The notes below the pieces were generated by a model. That model was not told the DNA's origin and did no database searches. It worked only from the letters and a program-made list of their open reading frames with translations. A stretch of 36,489 nucleotides of DNA, from assembly GCA_947456055.1 (NCBI GenBank), contig CANGSR010000007.1:1-36489 (forward strand), read 5' to 3'. The translations under genes and the position numbers were made by a program. Below, in pieces: positions 17,716-27,517 of this stretch (within the stretch, counting starts at the first letter, position 1; each line of letters opens with the position of its first letter). This stretch comes from Chitinophagaceae bacterium (GTDB lineage: Bacteria > Bacteroidota > Bacteroidia > Chitinophagales > Chitinophagaceae).

Positions 17716-18841
17716 GGGTTGGTTGAAGAATATGTATTTGCAGGAGCAGGCAAGGGAAGCACGGGCTAATAATTGCATCTGTAAGGAAGATTATCAATAT
17801 CTGGTAGAGAATCATCCGGTAGGGTTTCAGACACATAATATCTATTGGCGCATAGGCCATGCACTATTGACTCTATTAGTGCTTTCATTTTCTTCAGGAT
17901 TGTTTTCATGGGTTTTCACTCTGTTTAATAATTTTTCATTCATATTAATTGGTAGTGGTATTGTGTATTATGGCTTACTAGAGTTAATAGTTATTAAACG
18001 AATGAACCATTATAACTCTGGTACAGATAATATGGTTGCCCTGTTGTCTGTAAGCTGTTTGATAGGTGGTTTTTTCTCCATATTCTATACGTACGATAAT
18101 CCGCATTGGCTACCTATAGCATTTTTTACATTTATTATTTGCCTACTTATGGCAATTCGGTTGGTAGATTCTATATTAAGTATGGCAGCGGCTTTTTCAT
18201 GGCTGGCTTTTGTCCTGTTAGCTTATCTCAAGTTGGGCAGTTTTGCTACGGCTACAGCACCATTTGTATTGATGATTGCATCATTGGTTATTTACATTAT
18301 GGCCAATAAATCAAGGTATTCCCGGTCATTGCTACTCTTTAGAAACTGCAATTTGTATGTTGCTGGTCTGGCTTTGGTTTGTTTGTATTTAGCAGGTAAT
18401 TATTATGTGGTGAGTGAACTGGGCAGGGTGTTAATGGATGGAGGGGATAATCGAGCTGGTGGTTTACCTATGGGATGGTTTTTCTGGGGTTGGACAATCC
18501 TAATCCCATTGGCATATATTGGATTGGGAATCGCCAAAAAAGATATTCAATTGATAAGGATTGGGCTGGTATTGGTGGCGGTTGCGGTAGGTACTTACAG
18601 ATATTATTATTCCATTTTAAGCCCAGATAAGGCTCTGATACTTGCCGGTTTTCTATTGGTTTTGGTAGGTGGGGGATTGCTGATGTACCTGAAAATGCCA
18701 AAGGGTGGTTTTACTATTGTAGATGCACCCATATTTAAAGAGGAGAATGAAATAGAAGAGCTATTGAGCGGGCAGGTAATTCAAAAGACTGTTGGGGGTG
18801 ACCATCCAAATGAACAACAGGAAAGTGGCAATTCGTGGTGA
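17699..18841 (+). CDS. Multi-pass membrane protein (DUF2157/DUF4401-like), overlaps upstream gene
   Basis: ATG at 17699 lies inside the preceding ORF (17-nt overlap); N-terminal soluble segment followed by many TM helices. Alternative ATG at 17732. Confidence 0.7.
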   Translation: MIAYNKGWLKNMYLQEQAREARANNCICKEDYQYLVENHPVGFQTHNIYWRIGHALLTLLVLSFSSGLFSWVFTLFNNFSFILIGSGIVYYGLLELIVIKRMNHYNSGTDNMVALLSVSCLIGGFFSIFYTYDNPHWLPIAFFTFIICLLMAIRLVDSILSMAAAFSWLAFVLLAYLKLGSFATATAPFVLMIASLVIYIMANKSRYSRSLLLFRNCNLYVAGLALVCLYLAGNYYVVSELGRVLMDGGDNRAGGLPMGWFFWGWTILIPLAYIGLGIAKKDIQLIRIGLVLVAVAVGTYRYYYSILSPDKALILAGFLLVLVGGGLLMYLKMPKGGFTIVDAPIFKEENEIEELLSGQVIQKTVGGDHPNEQQESGNSW

Positions 18842-19011
18842 TATTTTTAAATTCAGATGCAAAGTAGATTTATTATGTGTTTTTTGGGTTAATTTTATCT
18901 ACATTGAAAAGGATTTTGCCTTTTAAATAGATAGGGTTTACTTACTTTTATCAGGTGGTTTAAATACGTTATTTGGACTTGAACTTATTTGTAAATATTA
19001 AATAATGATTT

Positions 19012-19893
19012 ATGATGGGGCCTTTTGATGAAAACGAAGATGAAGAAAGGGATGATAATGAAGAACATGATGAGGAGTATTATGAGAACCTAAAACTGGA
19101 AAATGAAATTAAGAAGATTAAGCTATCTCTGGAACATGGTACTGACCTATCGGGCCAGCTATCTGAGGCAGAACTGCCGCCTGAGATAGAAGGTAAGTTT
19201 TTGGATTATATAAGTCAGTTTGAGTCGGAATTTGCAAAAAGGAAGACCATAAAGGTATATGAATTGGCAGGTAGCCCGGAATGGAAACCTTCGGCTGAAA
19301 TAGGGGATGATGAAATTGATGAGGAGTTAGCGAAGCTGGTAAAGATTTTGCGCAAAAAAGGGATTTCAGTAGATACGATTTGCGAGGTTGAACCACGCAT
19401 GATGTATCAATTTATAACTGAGGAATTGTTTCATCACGAAACGAATGATATCCAGATACCAGGCATGATTCATGGGTTTATTTATGAGGAATTTCATCCT
19501 AACCATGAGCATGATATAAAGAACAGGTGCAAGGATTTTGTGAGGCAGGTGCTGGATAAAGAAGATGAATGGCAACCTAAATTCTTGAATTTACCTAGTG
19601 AGATAAATACCATAAATGGCATGTTGACTAGTGAGGTACTCATTGAAAGGTTGGGAAATTTCAGGGATGCGTTTAGTTCGTTTACCATAAACGATTATGA
19701 AATAAAATCGGTAGAGGTAGACGGGGATAGTGGTAAACTGACGGGAACGATGGATTATACCGGGGTGATAGATGGTAGCAATGATACTATTGATTTTAAG
19801 GGTGGGTGTGAATTTGGAATGAAGAAAATAGACGATTGGTGGATAATTGATTCGATAATTGTACCCGGCATGGGTTTGGAAAGAAGGCTTTAA
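19012..19893 (+). CDS. Hypothetical protein with highly acidic N-terminus
   Basis: 293 aa; N-terminus DENEDEERDDNEEHDEEYYEN; C-terminus strand-rich with DWWIIDSIIV, possibly NTF2-like. Confidence 0.7.
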   Translation: MMGPFDENEDEERDDNEEHDEEYYENLKLENEIKKIKLSLEHGTDLSGQLSEAELPPEIEGKFLDYISQFESEFAKRKTIKVYELAGSPEWKPSAEIGDDEIDEELAKLVKILRKKGISVDTICEVEPRMMYQFITEELFHHETNDIQIPGMIHGFIYEEFHPNHEHDIKNRCKDFVRQVLDKEDEWQPKFLNLPSEINTINGMLTSEVLIERLGNFRDAFSSFTINDYEIKSVEVDGDSGKLTGTMDYTGVIDGSNDTIDFKGGCEFGMKKIDDWWIIDSIIVPGMGLERRL

Positions 19894-19927
19894 TATTTTG
19901 GAGATTAGTTTAACTGGGTAGCATATT

Positions 19928-20728
19928 ATGAACGAGGTAGAAAATTATATAGAAATAAACAGGTCATTATGGGATGCTAAAACTGGCTTTCATGTTCAGT
20001 CTGACTTTTATAATGTAGAGGGCTTTCAGAAAGGAGCTACCTCCTTAAAGCAGATTGAAATTGATTTGCTGGGCGACATAAAAGGCAAGAAAATATTGCA
20101 CCTGCAATGCCATTTTGGAATGGATACTTTGTCGATGGCAAGATTGGGGGCTAAAGTAACCGGTATTGATTTCTCTGAAGAAGCCATTAAGAAGGCAAGG
20201 GAAATGAATGATGTGCTGGGTCTGGATGCCACTTTTATTGTAAGTGATGTATATAAACTACCTGAAATTCTCCACGAAGAGTATGACTTGGTATTTACCT
20301 CCTATGGTGTAATAGGTTGGCTACCTGATATGGAAAAATGGTCAAAAGTAGCTGCACACTTTGTGAAACCCGGTGGGCAGTTTCTGATAGTTGAGTTCCA
20401 TCCGGTGGTATGGATGTTTAAAACTGATTTTAGCCAAATTGAATTTTCCTACTTCAATAAGGAGGCAATTGTAGAAACATTAGAAGCAACCTATGCCGAT
20501 AAGGATGCCAAAATAGGCCTTAAAGAAATAGGCTGGAACCATGATTTTGGTGAGGTACTTGGTAATCTGCTTAAAGCTGGTTTGCGCATTGAGTCATTTA
20601 GGGAGTATGATAAATCGCCTTACAATTGTTTCCAGAACACGGTAGAGGTGGAACCTGGATTATATCAGATTAAAGGTCTGGAAGGTAAGATTCCGATGGT
20701 GTATAGTTTGATGGCTAAAAAGCCTTAG
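19928..20728 (+). CDS. Class I SAM-dependent methyltransferase
   Basis: KKILHLQCHFGMDTLSMARLGAKVTGIDFSEEAIKKAREM (motif I), YDLVFTSYGVIGWLPD, FVKPGGQFLIVEFHP. Confidence 0.93.
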   Translation: MNEVENYIEINRSLWDAKTGFHVQSDFYNVEGFQKGATSLKQIEIDLLGDIKGKKILHLQCHFGMDTLSMARLGAKVTGIDFSEEAIKKAREMNDVLGLDATFIVSDVYKLPEILHEEYDLVFTSYGVIGWLPDMEKWSKVAAHFVKPGGQFLIVEFHPVVWMFKTDFSQIEFSYFNKEAIVETLEATYADKDAKIGLKEIGWNHDFGEVLGNLLKAGLRIESFREYDKSPYNCFQNTVEVEPGLYQIKGLEGKIPMVYSLMAKKP

Positions 20729-20747
20729 TAATCCTGATGTTCTAAAT

Positions 20748-20755
20748 TATCTTTG
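20748..20755 (+). promoter_or_regulatory. -7 element TATCTTTG upstream of M14 peptidase
   Basis: TATCTTTG ends 7 nt before the ATG at 20762. Confidence 0.5.
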
Positions 20756-20761
20756 CTGCAT

Positions 20762-22507
20762 ATGAGATTTCTGATTTTAAGTTTTTTGGGCTTGGTATGT
20801 CTATTGCCCAACCTTAAGGCATCGCCTGTTGATACCTCATTACTCACTCCTTTTGAAAAGTCGAAAGGAAAGGAATCTGCGACATATGTAGAGGCCAATG
20901 ATTTTTATAAGAAGCTGGCTTCTAAATACAGGAATATCATTACAGGTGATGTGGGCATTACTGATAATGGGTATCCGCTAAAGGTGGTGCTCTATACAAG
21001 GGATGGCAATTTCAAAAAAGAAGAGTGGAAAAAGGATGGTCGACTGATAATTCTAATTAATAATGATATCCACCCTGGTGAACCCGATGGGGTAGATGCC
21101 TCAATGATGTTGCTGCGTGATGCAGTGACAGGAAAAATAGCGATACCTATGAATGTGGTATTGGCTGTAATACCTATGTATAATATTGGGGGGGCACTAA
21201 ATAGGAATAATTACAGCAGGGCCAATCAGAATGGGCCGGAGAGTTATGGTTTCAGGGGGAATTCACGCAACCTTGACCTTAACAGGGATTTTATTAAATG
21301 CGATGCGGCGGAGACTATTGGGCTGGAAGAGCAATTTGCCCGCCTGAATCCTGATATTTTTATTGATAATCATGTAAGTGATGGGGCTGATTACCAGCAT
21401 ATTATGACTTTATTAGCTACCCAGCACGATAAATTGGGTGGGCAAACAGGGGATTATATGTATAAGACATTTACCCCATTGTTATATACCGACATGAAGC
21501 AGAAGGGATATGATATGGTGCCCTATGTAGCTGATTTTAGCAATACACCAGATAAGGGATGGAGGGAATTTTTTGAATCGCCGAGGTTTTCGAGTGGGTA
21601 TGCAGCCTTATTCCAGACTATTGCATATGTGCCCGAAACACACATGTTGAAGCCATTCAAGGATCGGGTTATAGCTACTTATGACCTGATGACTTGCATT
21701 ATAAAAGAGGGATCGGCCAATGTAAAGGAAATAAAAAGGGTAAGGGCTGAGGATAAGGCAGCCAATCTGACGAAGAAAGAATTTGCATTGGATTGGCAGG
21801 TGGATACGGCCAGATATGACACAATAGAATTCAAGGGATATGAGGCTGGTTATAAGCCGAGCCTGGTTTCCGGGCAGCCAAGATTGTACTACGACCATAA
21901 GAAGCCTTATACCAAAAAGGTGCCTTTTTATGACCACTTCGTGCCCACTAAAATGGTTAAGGCTCCAAAAGCTTATATTGTTCCAAGGGCATGGGTGCCT
22001 ATAATATCCATCTTAAGGGCTAGTGGGGTGCATATAGTTAGGTTCGAAAATGATACGGATATAGAGGTGACTGCTTATTATATTGATAAGTACGAGACCT
22101 TGCCACACCCTTATGAAAAGCATTACCTGCATAAGAATGTTCAGGTTACCACAACAAAAAACAAGATGCACTTTTCTGTTGGCGATTATTATATACCTAC
22201 CGACCAGAATGCAAAGCGCTATCTGATTGAGACTTTGGAACCTACTGCCCCAGATGCATTTTTTGCATGGAATTTCTTTGATGGGATTTTACAACAAAAG
22301 GAATATTTCAGCGATTATGTTTTTGAAGATGTGGCAGCAGAATTGGTGCAAAAGGACCCACTGTTGAAAGCACAATTGCAACAGAAAGTAAAGGAGGATA
22401 CTACCTTTGCTAAAAGTGGTGCCGCCCAATTGGATTTTGTTTATCGCCATTCCCGTTATTTTGAACCAAGTGTGAACAGGTATCCGGTGTATAGGGTAGA
22501 GGAGTAG
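20762..22507 (+). CDS. M14 family metallopeptidase (zinc carboxypeptidase-like), secreted
   Basis: Signal peptide MRFLILSFLGLVCLLPNLKA; NNDIHPGEPDG (HxxE), NRDFIKCDAAET, DNHVSDGADYQH. ORF-track start 20753 is TTG; ATG is 20762. Confidence 0.88.
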   Translation: MRFLILSFLGLVCLLPNLKASPVDTSLLTPFEKSKGKESATYVEANDFYKKLASKYRNIITGDVGITDNGYPLKVVLYTRDGNFKKEEWKKDGRLIILINNDIHPGEPDGVDASMMLLRDAVTGKIAIPMNVVLAVIPMYNIGGALNRNNYSRANQNGPESYGFRGNSRNLDLNRDFIKCDAAETIGLEEQFARLNPDIFIDNHVSDGADYQHIMTLLATQHDKLGGQTGDYMYKTFTPLLYTDMKQKGYDMVPYVADFSNTPDKGWREFFESPRFSSGYAALFQTIAYVPETHMLKPFKDRVIATYDLMTCIIKEGSANVKEIKRVRAEDKAANLTKKEFALDWQVDTARYDTIEFKGYEAGYKPSLVSGQPRLYYDHKKPYTKKVPFYDHFVPTKMVKAPKAYIVPRAWVPIISILRASGVHIVRFENDTDIEVTAYYIDKYETLPHPYEKHYLHKNVQVTTTKNKMHFSVGDYYIPTDQNAKRYLIETLEPTAPDAFFAWNFFDGILQQKEYFSDYVFEDVAAELVQKDPLLKAQLQQKVKEDTTFAKSGAAQLDFVYRHSRYFEPSVNRYPVYRVEE

Positions 22508-22516
22508 TTTGAAATA

Positions 22517-22580
22517 ATGGTTAATGGTTAGTGGTAAATGGTTAATTCATTTACCATTGATAATTTACCATTCACAATTA
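22517..22580. repeat. Short intergenic repeat / hairpin built on TAATGGT-like units
   Basis: Heptad TAATGGT units (aatggttaatggtta) plus perfect 9-bp hairpin TGGTAAATG (22532-22540) / CATTTACCA (22548-22556) and further TTTACCATT copies. Confidence 0.6.
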
Positions 22581-22584
22581 ATAT

Positions 22585-22977
22585 TTAGTCTTCCTTAGCA
22601 TCAAACCATACTTCTTTGGTTTCGTTCCAGTCGCCGCTATAGTTGATGGTGAGTTCTTCGCCTGCGTCTATATCCCGGATGGTTTGGATATAGATGGACT
22701 GGTCTTCGTAAATCATGAAGTATTCGCAATTGGATGTGTAGGAATGGTTGTAGATGGGCACCCAGCCCAGGGCCATGCAGCATAGGTTTTGGCCATCGGG
22801 CTGCCATTCAAATATATAATCGTGAAGCAGGGTTTGATCCAGTAGAGAGCGGTCTTTCTCGCTCATTACAATAACCGGTGAGGTTTCAATAATGGTGTCG
22901 GCAGGGATATTTGTATGGGTAAATACTCCCCTTCCTTTGTTAGCGGTTTCACCTATATACAATCTGACATCAGACAT
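22585..22977 (-). CDS. SET domain-containing protein
   Basis: NKGRGVFTHTNIPADTIIETSPVIV, YNHSYTSNCEY, IRDIDAGEELTINYSGDW: SET core motifs including NHS..NC and GEELTINY. Confidence 0.9.
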   Translation of the reverse strand: MSDVRLYIGETANKGRGVFTHTNIPADTIIETSPVIVMSEKDRSLLDQTLLHDYIFEWQPDGQNLCCMALGWVPIYNHSYTSNCEYFMIYEDQSIYIQTIRDIDAGEELTINYSGDWNETKEVWFDAKED

Positions 22978-23218
22978 ATTATTTGTGGTTCAGTTTTATA
23001 TTTGATTTATAATGGCTCACTATTGTAAAGAAGGGAATAATGTTGTAACATCGTGTAAATAAAGTGGTTAAATTAGCTGAATTAATGCAGATTTTGTTGT
23101 TTTAGATTTTAGTAGGTGCATCAAAAGTGGGGAAATTATTTAAAAAATCCGTTAGCTGATTAAAATGTTATTTTTTTAACCTTCTTTTTATATTTTTACA
23201 ACCTTAAAGGTACATGAT

Positions 23219-24061
23219 ATGAATTTTTTCAGGAAGCCCATTATTATAATTGCTTTACTATTGGTAGGTATGCCTAAATCAGGTATAGCGCAATACTTGT
23301 TTCAGGTGGAGCCATTATTTAATTATTTCAGTGATTCCAAGCGTTGGGAAGTCAGCGGAAATTTTATTATGCCACAGGCCACGTTCAATGGGGTTTCCAG
23401 GGTATTAGAGAATGGAAATTATATGGGTGATACCACTGCCAAAAGGCCTCAGGTTGGTTCTGGTATAGGTGGGTCAATTGGTATATCACTACCTTTCAAG
23501 GCTACTGGCCATATTAGCTGCTGGGCAGTAGATGTTGCCCTTATGGGTAATATGTATACCTGGACTGATATCAATCAAACTTTTGGGGTAGATGGTAGCT
23601 ATACAAAGGTAAAGCCAACGTTAAATGCTTCTACATTACAGGTGGCGCTGCCGCTAGGTGTTAGTTATAAAATTGGTAATGACGTTATTGAAACTAAACG
23701 TCTTGCTTTTGCAGCAGCTTTTGGTGCAGGATTGTTGCCTCAGTTGAATATGACTTCTTTGACGGGTGTTTCTGGCGAAAAATCTTATATGGCTTTTGGT
23801 TGCACACCATACGTAAAGGCAGAGGCTGCATTTTTAGCAGGCATGGAGTTTAAGGTAAGGGTTATGTATACAGTGGGTGATATCAGGCTTACAGATGTAG
23901 ACCATGCTTTACCTACAGGTGGTACTGATGGTCCATTCAGGATAGTATCTAATGGCAACCTTATTTTATCATTGGTATTTATGCCTTTCTCAATGAACTG
24001 GCATGAAACTGCATGGTGGAATACTTATGATACCTACAACCAGCATGACCGTCTGAATTAA
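23219..24061 (+). CDS. Putative exported outer-membrane beta-barrel-like protein
   Basis: N-terminal signal (IIIIALLLVGMPKSGIAQ), alternating strand-like glycine-rich segments; no specific family recognised. Confidence 0.65.
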   Translation: MNFFRKPIIIIALLLVGMPKSGIAQYLFQVEPLFNYFSDSKRWEVSGNFIMPQATFNGVSRVLENGNYMGDTTAKRPQVGSGIGGSIGISLPFKATGHISCWAVDVALMGNMYTWTDINQTFGVDGSYTKVKPTLNASTLQVALPLGVSYKIGNDVIETKRLAFAAAFGAGLLPQLNMTSLTGVSGEKSYMAFGCTPYVKAEAAFLAGMEFKVRVMYTVGDIRLTDVDHALPTGGTDGPFRIVSNGNLILSLVFMPFSMNWHETAWWNTYDTYNQHDRLN

Positions 24062-24089
24062 TTTGACAGAAGTTAGAATTTTATATATC

Positions 24090-24116
24090 ATCCCGGCAAT
24101 TGCCGGGATTTTTTTT
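24090..24116 (+). terminator. Rho-independent terminator
   Basis: ATCCCGGCAA/TTGCCGGGAT perfect inverted repeat followed by an 8-T tract. Confidence 0.92.
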
Positions 24117-24161
24117 AGAGGTAGTTACCTCCAATGAACGTGGATTTTTAAATAGTATACA

Positions 24162-25877
24162 ATGAAATCAAGACTTGTTATAGGTGTTTTTGCAATCTTG
24201 TATTTGCCATCAGGCCTATATGGGCAGTTGGCTGATACCACTATAAATCCCTATTCATATAGCAGCAAGAAGTCTTTTGCAGGTAATAATGGCTGTGTGG
24301 TTTGTGCGCATCCGCTGGCATCAAAAGTTGGGCTTAGTATACTGATGCAGGGTGGCAATGCTTTTGATGCAGCAATCGCTACTCAATTGGCTTTGGCCGT
24401 TGTTTATCCTGAGGCAGGGAATATTGGTGGGGGAGGTTTTATGGTAGCACACCTTCAAAACGGCAAATCTGTTGCATTGGATTTTAGAGAGGTAGGGCCA
24501 GGAAAAGCAAAGGAGCAAATGTATATCGATCCTAAAACCAATAAATTGATTCCAGATTTATCACAGGAAGGCCATTTGTCGGTAGGGGTGCCAGGCACGG
24601 TGGCAGGATTGTTTGCGACAATGAAATATGCCCGATTGCCCTTTTCCCAGCTAATTCAACCAGCTATAGACCTGGCAAAAAATGGTTATACTATTACTCA
24701 AAGGGAAGCGGATAATCTGAATAGCACCAAAAGTAAATTTCTGGAACTTAACCAAGTATCCCCCGTATTTGTGAAAACAATCAGCACCTGGCATGCAGGT
24801 GATACCCTAATACAAAAAGACCTTGCCCAGACACTGGAAAATATTAAGAAATATGGTGCTAATGGTTTTTATAAGGGGAACACAGCTACGCAAATAATTG
24901 CTGAAATGGACCGTGGTGGGGGTATCATCAGTAAAAAGGATTTAGCTAATTACAAGTTTAAGGAAAGGACACCATCTGAATTTGACTATAGGGGCTACCA
25001 CATTATTACCATGCCATTGCCTTCGAGTGGTGGAGTACTGTTACAACAAATGCTCAAGATGCTGGAAACAAGGCCAGTGGCGCAGATGGGCTTCCAAAGT
25101 GCAAGAAGTGTACAATTAATAACAGAAGTGGAAAGGAGAGCCTTTGCCGATAGGGCAGAATACTTAGGTGACCCTGATTTTGTGGATGTGCCGGTGGCAA
25201 AGCTGACAAGTGAGGAATACATAAAGAAACGCATGGCTGATTATGATAGTACAAAGGCTTGTGTAAGTGCAAAAGTTAAAGCTGGACTTGTGGCGGAAAG
25301 TGAACAGACGACTCATTTAAGCATAATTGATAAGGAGGGTAATTGTGTATCTATTACTACAACACTTAATGGTTTATACGGAAGTAAAACCGTAGTGGCT
25401 GGAGCAGGATTTTTATTGAATAATGAAATGGACGATTTTAGTGCCCAGCCTGGAACACCTAATATGTATGGTGCAATAGGTGGAAAGGCAAATGCAATAG
25501 CACCAGGTAAAAGAATGCTAAGTAGCATGTCGCCCACAATAGTGCTAAAGGGTGGGAAACCTTTTATGATAGTAGGCACACCGGGTGGCACTACTATTAT
25601 CACCTCAGTACTACAAAGTATTATAAATGTAATTGACTATGGTATGAATGCCAGTGATGCGGTAAATAAGCCCAAATTTCACCATCAGTGGTTGCCTGAC
25701 AGGATAGATATAGAAGACGGATTTCCACATGAATTAAGGGCGCAATTGGAACTAATGGGCTATAAATTGAATGTTCGCAAACCCTGGAGCCGGACAGAAA
25801 TGATAATAGTAACAGATAACCATACATTAGATGCCGCAGCTGATAGCCGTGGGGATGATAGTGTGGAGGGCCTTTGA
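24162..25877 (+). CDS. ggt: Gamma-glutamyltransferase
   Basis: GGNAFDAAIATQLALAVVYPEAGNIGGGGFMV, catalytic TTHLSIIDKEGNCVSITTTLN, NNEMDDF, MLSSMSPTIVLKGGKPFMIVGTPGG. Confidence 0.97.
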   Translation: MKSRLVIGVFAILYLPSGLYGQLADTTINPYSYSSKKSFAGNNGCVVCAHPLASKVGLSILMQGGNAFDAAIATQLALAVVYPEAGNIGGGGFMVAHLQNGKSVALDFREVGPGKAKEQMYIDPKTNKLIPDLSQEGHLSVGVPGTVAGLFATMKYARLPFSQLIQPAIDLAKNGYTITQREADNLNSTKSKFLELNQVSPVFVKTISTWHAGDTLIQKDLAQTLENIKKYGANGFYKGNTATQIIAEMDRGGGIISKKDLANYKFKERTPSEFDYRGYHIITMPLPSSGGVLLQQMLKMLETRPVAQMGFQSARSVQLITEVERRAFADRAEYLGDPDFVDVPVAKLTSEEYIKKRMADYDSTKACVSAKVKAGLVAESEQTTHLSIIDKEGNCVSITTTLNGLYGSKTVVAGAGFLLNNEMDDFSAQPGTPNMYGAIGGKANAIAPGKRMLSSMSPTIVLKGGKPFMIVGTPGGTTIITSVLQSIINVIDYGMNASDAVNKPKFHHQWLPDRIDIEDGFPHELRAQLELMGYKLNVRKPWSRTEMIIVTDNHTLDAAADSRGDDSVEGL

Positions 25878-25899
25878 TGCAACATTAGGCAATTATTGG

Positions 25900-26391
25900 T
25901 TATGGGTAATTAGCAGCATCAGGTTTTACTGTATATTTAGGAATGGCAAAATAGGTCTCCTTACCTTTGTATTTATAAGATAATAATGCTACTCCTTTAT
26001 ATTTTACAGGTGGTTTTGGCGGAGCAATTTTCTTTACATTGGGGTCGCCGGGGGGATTTAATTCCGCATACTGGTTGTGTGCTGTTCCAACCCTGATTTG
26101 GAATTTGACTGATTTTTTAGATTTAAATCTGATGGTATTCCCGGTTGCAGTTTCTTTTTCATCGGTAATTATCAAAGGACAGGCTTCCTGTCCAATCCAG
26201 ATAGTATCTGGATTGGGAGCAGATTTAAATCCCTTAAATTCAATGTCGAAATGGTTGTAAGTTCCCGACCTGCCTGCTGCCCCTCCAAACCATTGTTGTT
26301 CAGACGAACTAATGATTTTTATGGTTTGTCCACGTGAAGTAAAATTGTTGAGTAGGAGGAAGCAAAGTAGTAAGCTAATGGCTGGTTTCAT
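25900..26391 (-). CDS. Hypothetical secreted protein
   Basis: 163 aa with N-terminal signal sequence; no family recognised. Confidence 0.6.
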   Translation of the reverse strand: MKPAISLLLCFLLLNNFTSRGQTIKIISSSEQQWFGGAAGRSGTYNHFDIEFKGFKSAPNPDTIWIGQEACPLIITDEKETATGNTIRFKSKKSVKFQIRVGTAHNQYAELNPPGDPNVKKIAPPKPPVKYKGVALLSYKYKGKETYFAIPKYTVKPDAANYP

Positions 26392-26489
26392 AAATCTATT
26401 ATTCGATTTGCTAAATTAGGCTATTTGTTGTCTTGTTCAGCAAATTTTGATTTGATATTTCATTATGGAAGATATTTAACTTTTATTGT

Positions 26490-26523
26490 AAAAAAAATAA
26501 GGCTACCCTGTTTGGATAGCCTT
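26490..26523 (-). terminator. Rho-independent terminator of the DUF2911-like gene
   Basis: AAGGCTACCC (26499-26508) / GGATAGCCTT (26514-26523), one mismatch; minus-strand tail ATTTTTTTT. Confidence 0.82.
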
Positions 26524-26546
26524 TTAAGTTGATGTAATAGAGTTAA

Positions 26547-27416
26547 TTAATCACGCTCTTGCCTGTGGTGGGCAGATTGCATGTTTATTTCATGAATTAG
26601 TTTTTCGTTATTGCGGTTGTACTCACCTTCCATTGCAGTTCCCTTAGCTACTTCCATAGATTTTTTAGCGGCAGCAATAGCATTTTCTTTATTGCCAAGT
26701 TTGCGCTCAATACGTGCTTTTAGGTACCACATATAGTAAGCCTTAGGCTCGGTCATCAATGCTGTATCAACATAGTTTTTAGCCAGGTCAAGGTTTTTAT
26801 CAGACTCGTAGTAATAATTAGCTGCCTGGAAATAAGGCCTTGAAGGTGGATGATTGATTGCGTTGTCGATATTTTTTTCAACCTGGTCTCTGTTACGGGC
26901 TACAACAGGCAGATAAACTACTGTTCTTTCCCAAACAATAGCAATTTTACAGGTGTTAAAAGTAAGGTCAGTTACATTGATGGTGAATGTTTGGCATTCA
27001 TCTTCCATATGTTCAGGTTTTACTTTGAACCTTGCAATGTCAAATTCTTTTGGGTAACCCTCTGCACCCATGCTGCCCGGGGCAGTAGTTAATACCACTT
27101 CCCATGTTTCTTTACCAGGAATTGAATAAAGGGTATACTCGCCAGCCTTGATTTTTTGGCCACATATTTCCAGGTCTTCACCAGTTTTTATTTTGGTAGG
27201 CGCATTGGCCCCTGTGCGCCATGGTTTGCCAAAAGGTATAAGGTCGCCATAAATTTTGCGGCCCCTCATAGACGGCCTGCTATAGCTAATCTCGATAGAT
27301 GTCAATGAGAAATCCTGGGAGATTTTTGTAGTAGGGCTTAGGGATGGCGTTTTAAGTTGTGAATAACCACCAAATGATGCTGCTATAAGCAACAAGGATA
27401 GAAGAAAACGTTTCAT
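26547..27416 (-). CDS. DUF2911-like secreted protein
   Basis: Signal peptide; SPTTKISQDFSLTSIEISYSRPSMRGRKIYGDLIPFGKPWRTGANAPTKIKTGEDLEICGQKIKAGEYTLYSIPGKETWEVVLT, typical of DUF2911; C-terminal helical repeat. Confidence 0.85.
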   Translation of the reverse strand: MKRFLLSLLLIAASFGGYSQLKTPSLSPTTKISQDFSLTSIEISYSRPSMRGRKIYGDLIPFGKPWRTGANAPTKIKTGEDLEICGQKIKAGEYTLYSIPGKETWEVVLTTAPGSMGAEGYPKEFDIARFKVKPEHMEDECQTFTINVTDLTFNTCKIAIVWERTVVYLPVVARNRDQVEKNIDNAINHPPSRPYFQAANYYYESDKNLDLAKNYVDTALMTEPKAYYMWYLKARIERKLGNKENAIAAAKKSMEVAKGTAMEGEYNRNNEKLIHEINMQSAHHRQERD

Positions 27417-27517
27417 TTAAGTATTGTGTTTGAGTGTGCAAATTACGTTGTAACGTGTATAATAGATGAAAATGGGAAAGTAATTTTTAGAAAATGACAA
27501 TGCTTGGGTCTGGTTGA

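Noticed and set aside
18907-18924. AAAAGG-ATTTTG-CCTTTT hairpin after 18841 as a terminator
   Set aside because: Only 6 bp and mostly A/T; too weak to call.
21608-21937. 109-aa minus-strand ORF
   Set aside because: Antisense within the M14 peptidase; no supporting motif.
22517-22580. Possible CRISPR-like repeat
   Set aside because: Units are only about 7-9 nt with no unique spacers and no cas genes nearby.
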